From Labrenzia sp. OB1 (lineage in GTDB: Bacteria; Pseudomonadota; Alphaproteobacteria; Rhizobiales; Stappiaceae): a DNA stretch of 64,000 bases. Of this stretch, positions 47,398 through 55,205 are shown one piece after another; position 1 is the first letter of the stretch, and each line of letters begins with the position of its first letter. The DNA lies in the NCBI RefSeq assembly GCF_001624695.1, contig NZ_JSEP01000025.1, positions 1 through 64,000 on the forward strand, read 5' to 3'. The notes beneath the pieces are model-generated. The model was not told the origin of the DNA, did no database searches, and saw only the letters and a list, made by a program, of their open reading frames with translations. The translations under genes and the position numbers were made by a program.

Positions 47398-48081
47398 ATG
47401 TCTGTTCTGGTGTTCGATCTCGACGGCACCCTGGTGTCTTCCATGGAGGACCTGGTTGCCACGCTGAATGTCGTGATGACCACGGCCGGCCACTCCGCGA
47501 TCCCGCAAGAAGATGTCGCCCACATGGTCGGCATGGGGGCGAAAGTTCTCATCCAGCGCGGGCTGGACTACAACGGCGTCGCCTGGACAGACCCCGAAAT
47601 CGCGCCGCTCTACAGCCATTTCCTCGACCACTACGCAGGCAATTTAGCCGTTCGGACGCGGCCGTTCGAAGGCGTGCTTCCGGCCCTTGAAGTGTTCCGC
47701 AACGAAGGCTGGAAACTCGCGGTGTGCACAAACAAGGCCGAAAGGCTGACCCTTCCGCTGCTCAAGGAGCTCGATCTCGGCAAATATTTCGACGCCGTTG
47801 TCGGAGGCGACACCTTTGCGGTTTCCAAGCCCCATGCCGAACCGGTTCACGGCGCCATTGAGCGGGCCGGCGGCCAGGTGGCGGGCTCCATCATGATCGG
47901 TGACAGCGGCACCGATATCAACGCTGCCCGCAACGCAGGCATTCCGGTAATCGCGGTCGATTTCGGTTACACGCCCGTGCCGGTGCGCGACCTCGCACCG
48001 GACCGGGTGATTTCCCATTTCGACGAATTGGCCGCAGCCGTCGCAGAGCTTTCACCGCAACGTCCCGGCGCCGTAACCTGA
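47398..48081 (+). CDS. HAD-family phosphoglycolate phosphatase-like protein
   Basis: The 227-residue protein has the HAD motifs: VFDLDGTL with nucleophile D7 and D9, VCTNK (motif II Thr), the Lys in motif III before KPHAEPV, and MIGDSGTDINAA (motif IV). Its length and GMGAKVLIQRGL cap segment match the Gph group that hydrolyses 2-phosphoglycolate from DNA repair. It is 73 bases after the MCP gene. Confidence 0.86.
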   Translation: MSVLVFDLDGTLVSSMEDLVATLNVVMTTAGHSAIPQEDVAHMVGMGAKVLIQRGLDYNGVAWTDPEIAPLYSHFLDHYAGNLAVRTRPFEGVLPALEVFRNEGWKLAVCTNKAERLTLPLLKELDLGKYFDAVVGGDTFAVSKPHAEPVHGAIERAGGQVAGSIMIGDSGTDINAARNAGIPVIAVDFGYTPVPVRDLAPDRVISHFDELAAAVAELSPQRPGAVT

Positions 48082-48138
48082 CCCTGGCGCCGCGCTCCTG
48101 CACTCAGGGGATTTTGGCAGAGCTCAGTTCCGGATCAT

Positions 48139-50124
48139 TCAGAATGTTCTGATCGCCTCACCCAGCGTCGCGCGGATCTCCGCCTGCCTGTCCTTCAGCG
48201 ATGTGCTCTGGGTGTCGATTTCCTCGATGCGCGTTTCCGACTCGGCGAGATTGCGCGCGGCACGCTTGTACAGGTCGGCGCCCGGCTGAACAGCGATCAG
48301 ATTGGCGCGGTGGCGCTCCTGGTCCCTTGTCTCTTCGTCCTTGTTCTCCAGCAATCGCCGCAGTTGCCATTCGATCTGCGAGATTTCGGCCTGCAGGCTG
48401 GCCAGACGCTGCAGCTTTTTGCTGGTTTCCGCGTCCGGAGACCGCTCCGCCAGACTCAAAAGCAGGTTTTCACCGGTCGACATCAGGGCGTAGGTTTCCG
48501 AAACTATACGCTCGGCAACCGCGCGCACCGTTTCAGAACCGCCCTCGGGCACATGGATCCTGAGACGATGATGAGTTGCCGTTGCCTCCGTTTCCTGCGC
48601 AGAGGTGAACGTCCAGCCCGGCCGCTTTGGGTGTTCGATGACGATCGTGCGCTCCGCGTCCGGCGCTCCCTTTATCGCATAGACGGTTTCGGAACGCTGA
48701 CGGACGGAGGCGGTCAGAACACCCTCGGCGACCTTGATCGAAACGATCCTGTCATCCGGCTCGGTCTTCTGTGCGATGCGGACCTTCCTGTCGGTTGCGA
48801 AACTCGCCATGCGGCCTTCGCCGGACGGCATTCCGCCAATCTGCGCATCGCCGACATAGCCTTCCCGTTCGTCATAAACGGTCAGGATGCCCTTCGGCAG
48901 GCTTGTATCGGTTTCATTCTCGATCAGGATTGCCGCCACCGGATGCGGCAGCCCGCTTTCCGGTTGAAACACGGAAACGGTTTCAGCGCTCACGACCTGA
49001 TCGACGATCGGCGCGGAAAGAGTGTCTCCGCTTTTAAGGGTCACCGGGAAAGGCAGCGTGAAGGCGGCTGTGACCGCCCCCTCCACCGCTTCGCCTACAT
49101 TGGCGGCGGCGAGGACGGCAGGTGCTTCCTGCGCTGCGGCAGGCGCCGCAAGAAAGGCGCTCGCGGCAGCACCGCCTCGTTTCAGACGGCTGTCCGTCTC
49201 GGCCAGCTCGAACACGGGTTCGGCGCCGCTGTCCGGCCTGGGAACGTAGCCCTCGGAGACATCGACCGGAACTTCGCGCCGCTCTTTCCAGTAAAGGTCA
49301 TGCAGGCGCTGCTTCAAGGTGACAGGAGCGCCGGAGGACAGGGTGACGCGCACGTTCTCCCAGTCCTCACCGCTGGCGTTTTCCAGCACAGCCCAGGCCT
49401 GCAGCCGGGCCTTGCCCGCCGGCAGGGTCACCACCCGGTAGGCGGTTTTCCAGATCGGTGCCGGAACCACATAGGAGACGGTCACTTCACGTTCCCCCTC
49501 CCCGGTCACTTTCAACGTGACGGAGCGCGCGCCATCCGACTTTCCGTTTCCGACCGCAGTCAGAGCCCTGGCAACCTGCTGGCGGATTTCATCCTCAAGG
49601 AAAACGATCTCCGTCTCCGGGGTCAGGTCCACACCGACGATCCGCCCGTCATCACTGAGCACGGAAGCGATGTCTGCCTGCCCCTTGTCCCCCTGGTCCT
49701 TCACGGAGACACCCAGCACAAGGCCCTCGATTGTCGAGCCCGCCATTTCCAGGCGCACGCGCGTGCCCTGCAGTTGCGCCAGAAGACGCGCCGGAGACTG
49801 GAGATCGTCTTGAGAGAACGGCAGATTCTTGAAGGTTTCGGCGCGTGGATCGGGACCGGGCAGCGTCAGCCCCTCAACGACACCCTTGCCGTCATAGACG
49901 ACAATGCTTTTCAGGACATCGTTCACCTGATCCAGAGGCAGTGTCATCTCGATGAGGCCGGTGCTGTCGATATCGGCCTTGCGCACCACCTCGGCGAGGC
50001 CGCCGGACGACAGCGTAATGGATGTCACCGGCCCGTTGCCTGCGGACCAGCCGGCGGTTGGCAAACAGAGAAAGAATATGGCTGCTGGTGAAAAGAATGC
50101 AGCGGAAGACTTGCTGAAAAACAT
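48139..50124 (-). CDS. DUF4139 protein
   Basis: The 661-residue protein has a signal peptide (about 1-28), a beta-rich N-terminal region, a DUF4139 core (about 190-480) with PAPIWKTAYRV and EGYVPRP, and a coiled C-terminus (about 560-661) rich in Gln, Glu and Arg. Function unknown; extracytoplasmic by signal sequence. GGAG eight bases before ATG 50124 fixes the start 16 codons inside the open frame. Confidence 0.85.
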   Translation of the reverse strand: MFFSKSSAAFFSPAAIFFLCLPTAGWSAGNGPVTSITLSSGGLAEVVRKADIDSTGLIEMTLPLDQVNDVLKSIVVYDGKGVVEGLTLPGPDPRAETFKNLPFSQDDLQSPARLLAQLQGTRVRLEMAGSTIEGLVLGVSVKDQGDKGQADIASVLSDDGRIVGVDLTPETEIVFLEDEIRQQVARALTAVGNGKSDGARSVTLKVTGEGEREVTVSYVVPAPIWKTAYRVVTLPAGKARLQAWAVLENASGEDWENVRVTLSSGAPVTLKQRLHDLYWKERREVPVDVSEGYVPRPDSGAEPVFELAETDSRLKRGGAAASAFLAAPAAAQEAPAVLAAANVGEAVEGAVTAAFTLPFPVTLKSGDTLSAPIVDQVVSAETVSVFQPESGLPHPVAAILIENETDTSLPKGILTVYDEREGYVGDAQIGGMPSGEGRMASFATDRKVRIAQKTEPDDRIVSIKVAEGVLTASVRQRSETVYAIKGAPDAERTIVIEHPKRPGWTFTSAQETEATATHHRLRIHVPEGGSETVRAVAERIVSETYALMSTGENLLLSLAERSPDAETSKKLQRLASLQAEISQIEWQLRRLLENKDEETRDQERHRANLIAVQPGADLYKRAARNLAESETRIEEIDTQSTSLKDRQAEIRATLGEAIRTF

Positions 50125-50333
50125 CAAAAATACTCCGGAAATCAATCGGGGAGAGACGAAAGAACAGTACATTCAATGGGCAGAAATTACGGCAATTCTA
50201 CGAAGAACGGGATTTGAGCTGTCGAGAGAGAAGCGAAAGCCGGACGCGCCGGGAACAGCGCCCGAGGCCGCAAAAAGACCTTGCCAAGTCCTGCCACATC
50301 CCTTAGACACCCGCCATCCAAATCAGGATTTTG

Positions 50334-50408
50334 GGGCGATTAGCTCAGCGGGAGAGCACTCCCTTCACACGGGAGGGGTCACTGGTTCAATCCCAGTATC
50401 GCCCACCA
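50334..50408 (+). tRNA. tRNA-Val, anticodon CAC
   Basis: The cloverleaf is complete: 7-bp acceptor GGGCGAT/ATCGCCC, 4-bp D stem GCTC/GAGC, 5-bp anticodon stem CTCCC/GGGAG with loop TTCACAC, TΨC stem ACTGG/CCAGT with loop TTCAATC, and encoded CCA. It reads GTG codons. It stands alone. Confidence 0.97.
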
Positions 50409-50670
50409 TTTTCCTTCATTGCGACCTGAATACGATCACGCCGACCTCCAAAAGCGGCAGATCGAACGACAGCAAGTTTCAGCCCAAGGTACGGCCATTC
50501 CGAAACCTGCGCTTTGGCCAGTAAAAAACGGCCCGCCTGCGAGCATGTTGTGAATGGCAAACACCCGGCCCGCAATCCCCAGACGATTTGGCTCAATTGA
50601 GCGGCGTACCTTTGTTTCGCGCGGGCTCCTGCTATCCTTCGGATCGTGATTCCATGAGGATAGAGACAAT

Positions 50671-52524
50671 ATGGCCACGCAAACCGCTGCGAACCCTCTT
50701 CGGGAGAAGATGCTGAAGGGACTTGCCCTGCAAAAGGCAGGCGAGGTCAAGGAAGCGCAGCGGTGCTACAAGCAGGTCCTCAAGAAAGCGCCCAACAATG
50801 CCGATGCGCTCAATCTGCTGGGCGTCACCTACCGGCAACTGGGCAATCCCAAGCGGGCGATTGAATATATTCAAAAAGCCATCGCGGCCAACAACAACCA
50901 AGCCCCGTTTTACGCCAATCTGGCGCGGGCCATGATGGATGTGGGGACGGATTCGGAAAGCCTGCTGCTCGTGTGCGACAAGGCCTTGTCGATCAACCCC
51001 AAAGAGCGCGAAGCCCGGAACATGAAGTCCATCGCGCTTACACAGTTGAAAAGATACGAGGAGGCTGAACTGATCCTGCAGTCCCTGCTCGTCGAGGATC
51101 CCGACTATCTGGAGGCCTACCAGAACTACGCGAACCTGCTCATGAATGCCAACAGGCCGGAGCATGCCATCACCTTCCTGACCAAGTCGATCATGCTCAG
51201 CCCGGACAACCCAATCAACTACATTCACAGATCGCGCTGCAGGCAGAAACTCAAGCAATTCGAGCCCTCCCAGTACGAGTTGAGCGATGCGCTGGAGCGT
51301 TTTCCCGACAACAGCGATATCCAGCACGAGGCCGCCCGGTTGCTTTTCAGCATGAACGAAACCGCGAAAGCCATTCAATACGCGCGCAAAAGCTTTGAAA
51401 CGGACCCCAACAATTTCCACAAGTGCGTAACCATGGGAGTAACCTTGCTGATGCACGGCGATCAGGTGGAATCGCTCGAGATGATGAAGCTGGCTGAAAA
51501 GATTTCTGGAGGGACGAACCAGACGGTCAACTGGAACCTCTCGCTCGCCTATCTTGCCAATGGCGATCTGGAAAACGGCTGGCGATTGCACACAGCCCGT
51601 TTTGGCGATGCCGCTGCCCAGGTCACACGCAGGAAGTTCAACGTGCCTGCCTGGGAAGGCGAGGACATTTCCGACAAGACAGTTCTCGTGTGGGCCGATC
51701 AGGGGCTCGGCGATGCCCTGAAAGCGGGGACAATGCTGCCGCAGCTTGCCGAGAAGGCCGGAAAGGTCATTGTCGAGGTCTCGGAAAAAGGCGCGGCCTT
51801 AATGCAGCACTCCTTTCCCCAGATCGAGTGCCGTGCAGCCCTGATGAACGCGGAACTCGAAGCGACCGCCTCGGATTTCGATGTGACAGCCAATATCAGT
51901 GATCTGGTCGAGTTCTTCCGTCCGAATCTCGAGGCCTTCAAATCTGCTCCAAGCCCCGTCTATTCGTTCCAGAAAGACCGGGCCCGGGAGTATCTGGAAA
52001 GATTGCGAGGCTATGAGGACAAGCCGGTTATCGGGTTTTCCTGGCGGTCCCAGAACCTGGCAGCGAACCGCGCGAGATATTATCTCTCCGCACCCGCCAT
52101 TTCGCCTGTCCTGGAGTCGCGCGACGCGATCTTCGTGAACCTGCAATACAAGGCAATTCAAAAGGAAATCGAGTTCTTCCAGACGAAGTTTCCCGAAAAA
52201 TTTCAGTTTTTCGAGGATGTAGATCTGTTCGACGACCTGCTCGGCGCCGCGGCCCTGACCGGTATCTGCGACTTTGTCGTTTCCGCCAATACGAGCGTTG
52301 CCGATATGGCGGGTATCCTCAACATTCCGTGCATCCGCTTCGGTCAGCAGGAACCCGCCCTGCTTCTCGGGCAGAAAAACCCGCCCTGGTATCCGACCAT
52401 GACCTATATGCGTCCCTATACGGACCGGCCGTGCTCGGAATTCGTTCCAGAAATTATCGCGGAACTGGATCGCCAGATGGAAAACTGGACGCCGGAGAGA
52501 CGGAACAAGCGTCTCGGCCTTTAA
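50671..52524 (+). CDS. TPR protein with glycosyltransferase-like C-terminus
   Basis: The 617-residue cytoplasmic protein has about seven tetratricopeptide repeats (residues 10-300), such as ALNLLGVTYRQLGNPKRAIEY. Its C-terminal half (about 340-600) is like ADP-heptose/O-GlcNAc transferase-type folds, with ISDKTVLVWADQGLGDAL and NTSVADMAGILNIPCI. Such TPR-GT proteins often glycosylate flagellins or other surface proteins. It converges on the nonulosonate operon (16-base gap to the methyltransferase), which fits a transferase for that sugar; this is inference. Confidence 0.83.
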   Translation: MATQTAANPLREKMLKGLALQKAGEVKEAQRCYKQVLKKAPNNADALNLLGVTYRQLGNPKRAIEYIQKAIAANNNQAPFYANLARAMMDVGTDSESLLLVCDKALSINPKEREARNMKSIALTQLKRYEEAELILQSLLVEDPDYLEAYQNYANLLMNANRPEHAITFLTKSIMLSPDNPINYIHRSRCRQKLKQFEPSQYELSDALERFPDNSDIQHEAARLLFSMNETAKAIQYARKSFETDPNNFHKCVTMGVTLLMHGDQVESLEMMKLAEKISGGTNQTVNWNLSLAYLANGDLENGWRLHTARFGDAAAQVTRRKFNVPAWEGEDISDKTVLVWADQGLGDALKAGTMLPQLAEKAGKVIVEVSEKGAALMQHSFPQIECRAALMNAELEATASDFDVTANISDLVEFFRPNLEAFKSAPSPVYSFQKDRAREYLERLRGYEDKPVIGFSWRSQNLAANRARYYLSAPAISPVLESRDAIFVNLQYKAIQKEIEFFQTKFPEKFQFFEDVDLFDDLLGAAALTGICDFVVSANTSVADMAGILNIPCIRFGQQEPALLLGQKNPPWYPTMTYMRPYTDRPCSEFVPEIIAELDRQMENWTPERRNKRLGL

Positions 52525-52539
52525 AAGTCTGCTTTCCAG

Positions 52540-53418
52540 TCAGCCTGGGTTTCTGGCGACTGCCATCAGCGTATCCGTTGCATCGATCCTGTTCAGAGCC
52601 GCCTCGTAGACAGACAGGAGATCCGGCGTATCGAGCGCCGCAAGCGTCGATTTATGGCCGCCAGGCCGGCCGGCCGAGAGCCAATGGAGATGATTTGACA
52701 GCGGATAACGCTGGACCCCTTCCACAACCGGATTTTCAAATCCCGCTGCCGCCAGGAGCCGTCGCAAACTGTCCCTAGTGTGCAGGACCAGATGCTGGCT
52801 CCACAATGTGAAAGCCTTGAAGGCATCACATTTCAACTCGCGCAGCAACAGGTCTCCGGCATGAGGCACTTCAACAATCAGGGTTCCACCGGGCTTGAGC
52901 ACGCGTTTCAGCTCCCGCAGCACCGGCAGCGGATCGGGCAAATGTTCCAGGACGTGAAAACTGACGGCTGTATCCATGCTGCCGTCTTCAAGATCTGCCA
53001 GGGAGGTGTGGCAAGCGATGCCCTCGTCCCTGAGCGCCCGCACATAGTCTTTTTGCAGTTCCACACCGCAGCAGGACGCGGTCTCGTCTTGAACGTTGCG
53101 GAGAAAGCTGCCGTCGCCGCACCCGAAGTCTACGATATTCCGTCCGCAGACAAAGGGTTTGCAGGCAGAGGACCGGCGGGTGGCATCGCGGGTGATTTCG
53201 TAATCGCGCGAACCGGTTTTCGCCAGATTGACCTGTCGATACTCCCCCTCCTCGTAGATTTCGTCGCCGCCATAAAAGCCGTCGATATAGATGACGCCTG
53301 ACTGGCGGTCCCTGTAAACGGTGACATCGCCGCGGTCGCGGGTTCCTTTCGCGAAGACTTCCCGATGCGCCTCGCTCGCCGCACCGATTTCCGACAGGGT
53401 CTCGAATATGTTCGTCAT
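52540..53418 (-). CDS. SAM-dependent methyltransferase
   Basis: The 292-residue protein has the class I Rossmann fold: motif I IVDFGCGDGSF (95-105), an acidic VELQKDYV strand 2, HVLEHLPDPL as motif III-like region and LKPGGTLIVEVPHAGDLLL. A helical extension follows. It is the last gene of the minus-strand nonulosonate cluster, 36 bases after the cytidylyltransferase; GAGG lies eight bases before its ATG. It may methylate the sugar or its carrier (inference). Confidence 0.85.
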   Translation of the reverse strand: MTNIFETLSEIGAASEAHREVFAKGTRDRGDVTVYRDRQSGVIYIDGFYGGDEIYEEGEYRQVNLAKTGSRDYEITRDATRRSSACKPFVCGRNIVDFGCGDGSFLRNVQDETASCCGVELQKDYVRALRDEGIACHTSLADLEDGSMDTAVSFHVLEHLPDPLPVLRELKRVLKPGGTLIVEVPHAGDLLLRELKCDAFKAFTLWSQHLVLHTRDSLRRLLAAAGFENPVVEGVQRYPLSNHLHWLSAGRPGGHKSTLAALDTPDLLSVYEAALNRIDATDTLMAVARNPG

Positions 53419-53454
53419 CGCAGCAGGCCTCGCCGGGCGTTCGGTTTGTGGGGT

Positions 53455-54153
53455 CTATCCCAGGTGTGGTTTGCGTCCACACGCCACCGCAAAGGCCTCC
53501 AGGGCAAGCCAATCGCGCGGAGTGTCGAGATCGATTTCCGTCGCGTCTGGGAGAACGACCGGCACGCTTTTTCCGAAAAACCGCTGCCCCGCTTCAATGA
53601 ACCCGCTTTTGCGCAGTGCATAGATCGCTCCCGTTTCCCTGAATTGTTCCGGCCGGTCCTGACGACGCTGGCGGGGTTTTGAGACGTTGTGATTGACGCC
53701 AATCCCCGTGCCGTCGGGCGCGATTTCCCAAAGAAACGCATGCACTTCAACGACCGAAAAAACCGTATCGGCGGCCAGGCGTTCGCCTGTACGCACCACC
53801 AGATCGATCTCGTCCGGTGTGGTCAGCGGAGACGTGCATTGCAGGAAGACGATCGTCTCGGCATCTTCACATTCCCTGCAGGCTTCGACCGCGTGTAAAA
53901 GCGCTGCTTCCGAAGAGGCTTCGTCGCCGGCAATCTCCGCTGGCCGCAACACGCCGGTCGCGCCGTATTTGGCGGCAACGTCGAGAATCCCGGGATCATC
54001 GCTGGAAACGACCACATCTGAAACGGTCTCGGCGGCCAGCGCAGCGCGTATGGTATGGGCAATCAGGGGGACTCCCAGGAAGGGTTTGACGTTCTTTCCC
54101 GGAATACCCTTGGACCCGCCCCGTGCGGGAATGATCGCAACTGCGCGCTTCAT
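53455..54153 (-). CDS. CMP-nonulosonate cytidylyltransferase (NeuA-like)
   Basis: The 232-residue enzyme starts AVAIIPARGGSKGIPGKN, the CTP-binding loop of NeuA/KdsB-type transferases, followed by SDDPGILDVAAKYGA and VFLQCTSPL. It ends with a DLDTPRDW segment that carries metal-binding Asp residues. It would activate an eight- or nine-carbon 2-keto sugar acid as its CMP derivative. The start 54153 is 75 codons inside the open frame. Specificity (sialic, legionaminic, pseudaminic or Kdn) cannot be assigned from sequence alone. Confidence 0.87.
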   Translation of the reverse strand: MKRAVAIIPARGGSKGIPGKNVKPFLGVPLIAHTIRAALAAETVSDVVVSSDDPGILDVAAKYGATGVLRPAEIAGDEASSEAALLHAVEACRECEDAETIVFLQCTSPLTTPDEIDLVVRTGERLAADTVFSVVEVHAFLWEIAPDGTGIGVNHNVSKPRQRRQDRPEQFRETGAIYALRKSGFIEAGQRFFGKSVPVVLPDATEIDLDTPRDWLALEAFAVACGRKPHLG

Positions 54154-54173
54154 GGCGTTCAATCCGCGTTCCC

Positions 54174-55205
54174 TCAAAGACCGGGGTTGCTGACGGCTGC
54201 CTTTTTCAGATCGTAGATCGCCATGCGGCGGGCAATCTCCGGCGCAAGGATCTCCGGCTTCCAGCCGAGAAGCTTCTGTGCCTTGCTGTTGTCGCCGCGC
54301 AGATAGACAACATCCGAAGCGCGGAAATAGCGGGGATCGACATAGGCGACCAGTTTGCCCGTCTTGCGATTGTAGCATTTCTCCTCAAGGCCCTCGCCTT
54401 CGGAATAGAGGTCGAACCCCACTTCCTGCGCCGCCATGAAAAGGAATTCCCGAACAGTGTATTCGGTATTGGTCGAGATGACGAAGTCGTCCGGCTCACC
54501 GTGATCCAGCATCTTGATCATCATGTCGGTATATTCGGGGGCATATCCCCAGTCACGAACGCTGCTGAGATTTCCCAGCGGCATGGCTTCGGCGTTCTGA
54601 AGCTTGATGCGGGCGAGCCAGCTGGTGATCTTTCTGGTGACGAACTCATAGCCACGCAGCTCGGATTCGTGATTGAAGAGAATGCCGGAGGTCGCGAACA
54701 TGTCATAAGCCTGCCGGTAGTTCACCACCAGGGAATGGGCAGCAAGCTTTGAAACCGCATAGGGGCTCAGCGGATTGAACGGCGTCTTTTCCGACTGCGG
54801 CTTTTCCAGCACGTCGCCGTACATTTCCGATGTCGATGCCTGATACAGCTTCGCATCCAGCTTCAGAAGACGCATGGCCTCCAGGATGTTCAACACACCC
54901 ATGTAGTTCACGTCGGACGTATAGTGCGGGAACTGGAAACTGTCCGCGACGAAACTCTGGGCCGCAAGATTGAAGATCATGTCAGGGCGAATTTCGTTCA
55001 GGACATTCTGCACATTGGCGAATTCCGTGACCTCGAGGGTGCACAGTTTCACTTTCTCGCGAATGCCGAGTTCCTTCAGGCGCCCCGTCTTGGACGTGCT
55101 TCCCCGCCGCATGGCGCCGTAGACCTCGTCGCCGCGCTCAAGAAGGGCGCGCGCCAGAAAAGCACCGTCCTGACCGGAAATGCCGGTGATCAGTACCTTA
55201 GCCAT
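54174..55205 (-). CDS. gmd: GDP-mannose 4,6-dehydratase-like enzyme
   Basis: The 343-residue SDR has GISGQDG at 8-14, the catalytic STSEMYG (124-130) and YAVSK (Tyr149, Lys153), and RKITSWLARIKLQ. It should convert GDP-mannose to GDP-4-keto-6-deoxymannose, or perhaps a related GDP-sugar. NHESELRGYEFVTRK departs from the usual NHESPRRG, so substrate may be changed. GGGAG lies just before the ATG, which overlaps the preceding gene's stop by eight bases. Confidence 0.87.
   Translation of the reverse strand: MAKVLITGISGQDGAFLARALLERGDEVYGAMRRGSTSKTGRLKELGIREKVKLCTLEVTEFANVQNVLNEIRPDMIFNLAAQSFVADSFQFPHYTSDVNYMGVLNILEAMRLLKLDAKLYQASTSEMYGDVLEKPQSEKTPFNPLSPYAVSKLAAHSLVVNYRQAYDMFATSGILFNHESELRGYEFVTRKITSWLARIKLQNAEAMPLGNLSSVRDWGYAPEYTDMMIKMLDHGEPDDFVISTNTEYTVREFLFMAAQEVGFDLYSEGEGLEEKCYNRKTGKLVAYVDPRYFRASDVVYLRGDNSKAQKLLGWKPEILAPEIARRMAIYDLKKAAVSNPGL

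Noticed and set aside
50387-50596. 69-codon minus-strand frame next to the tRNA-Val
   Set aside because: Includes part of the tRNA sequence and has no protein-like pattern.
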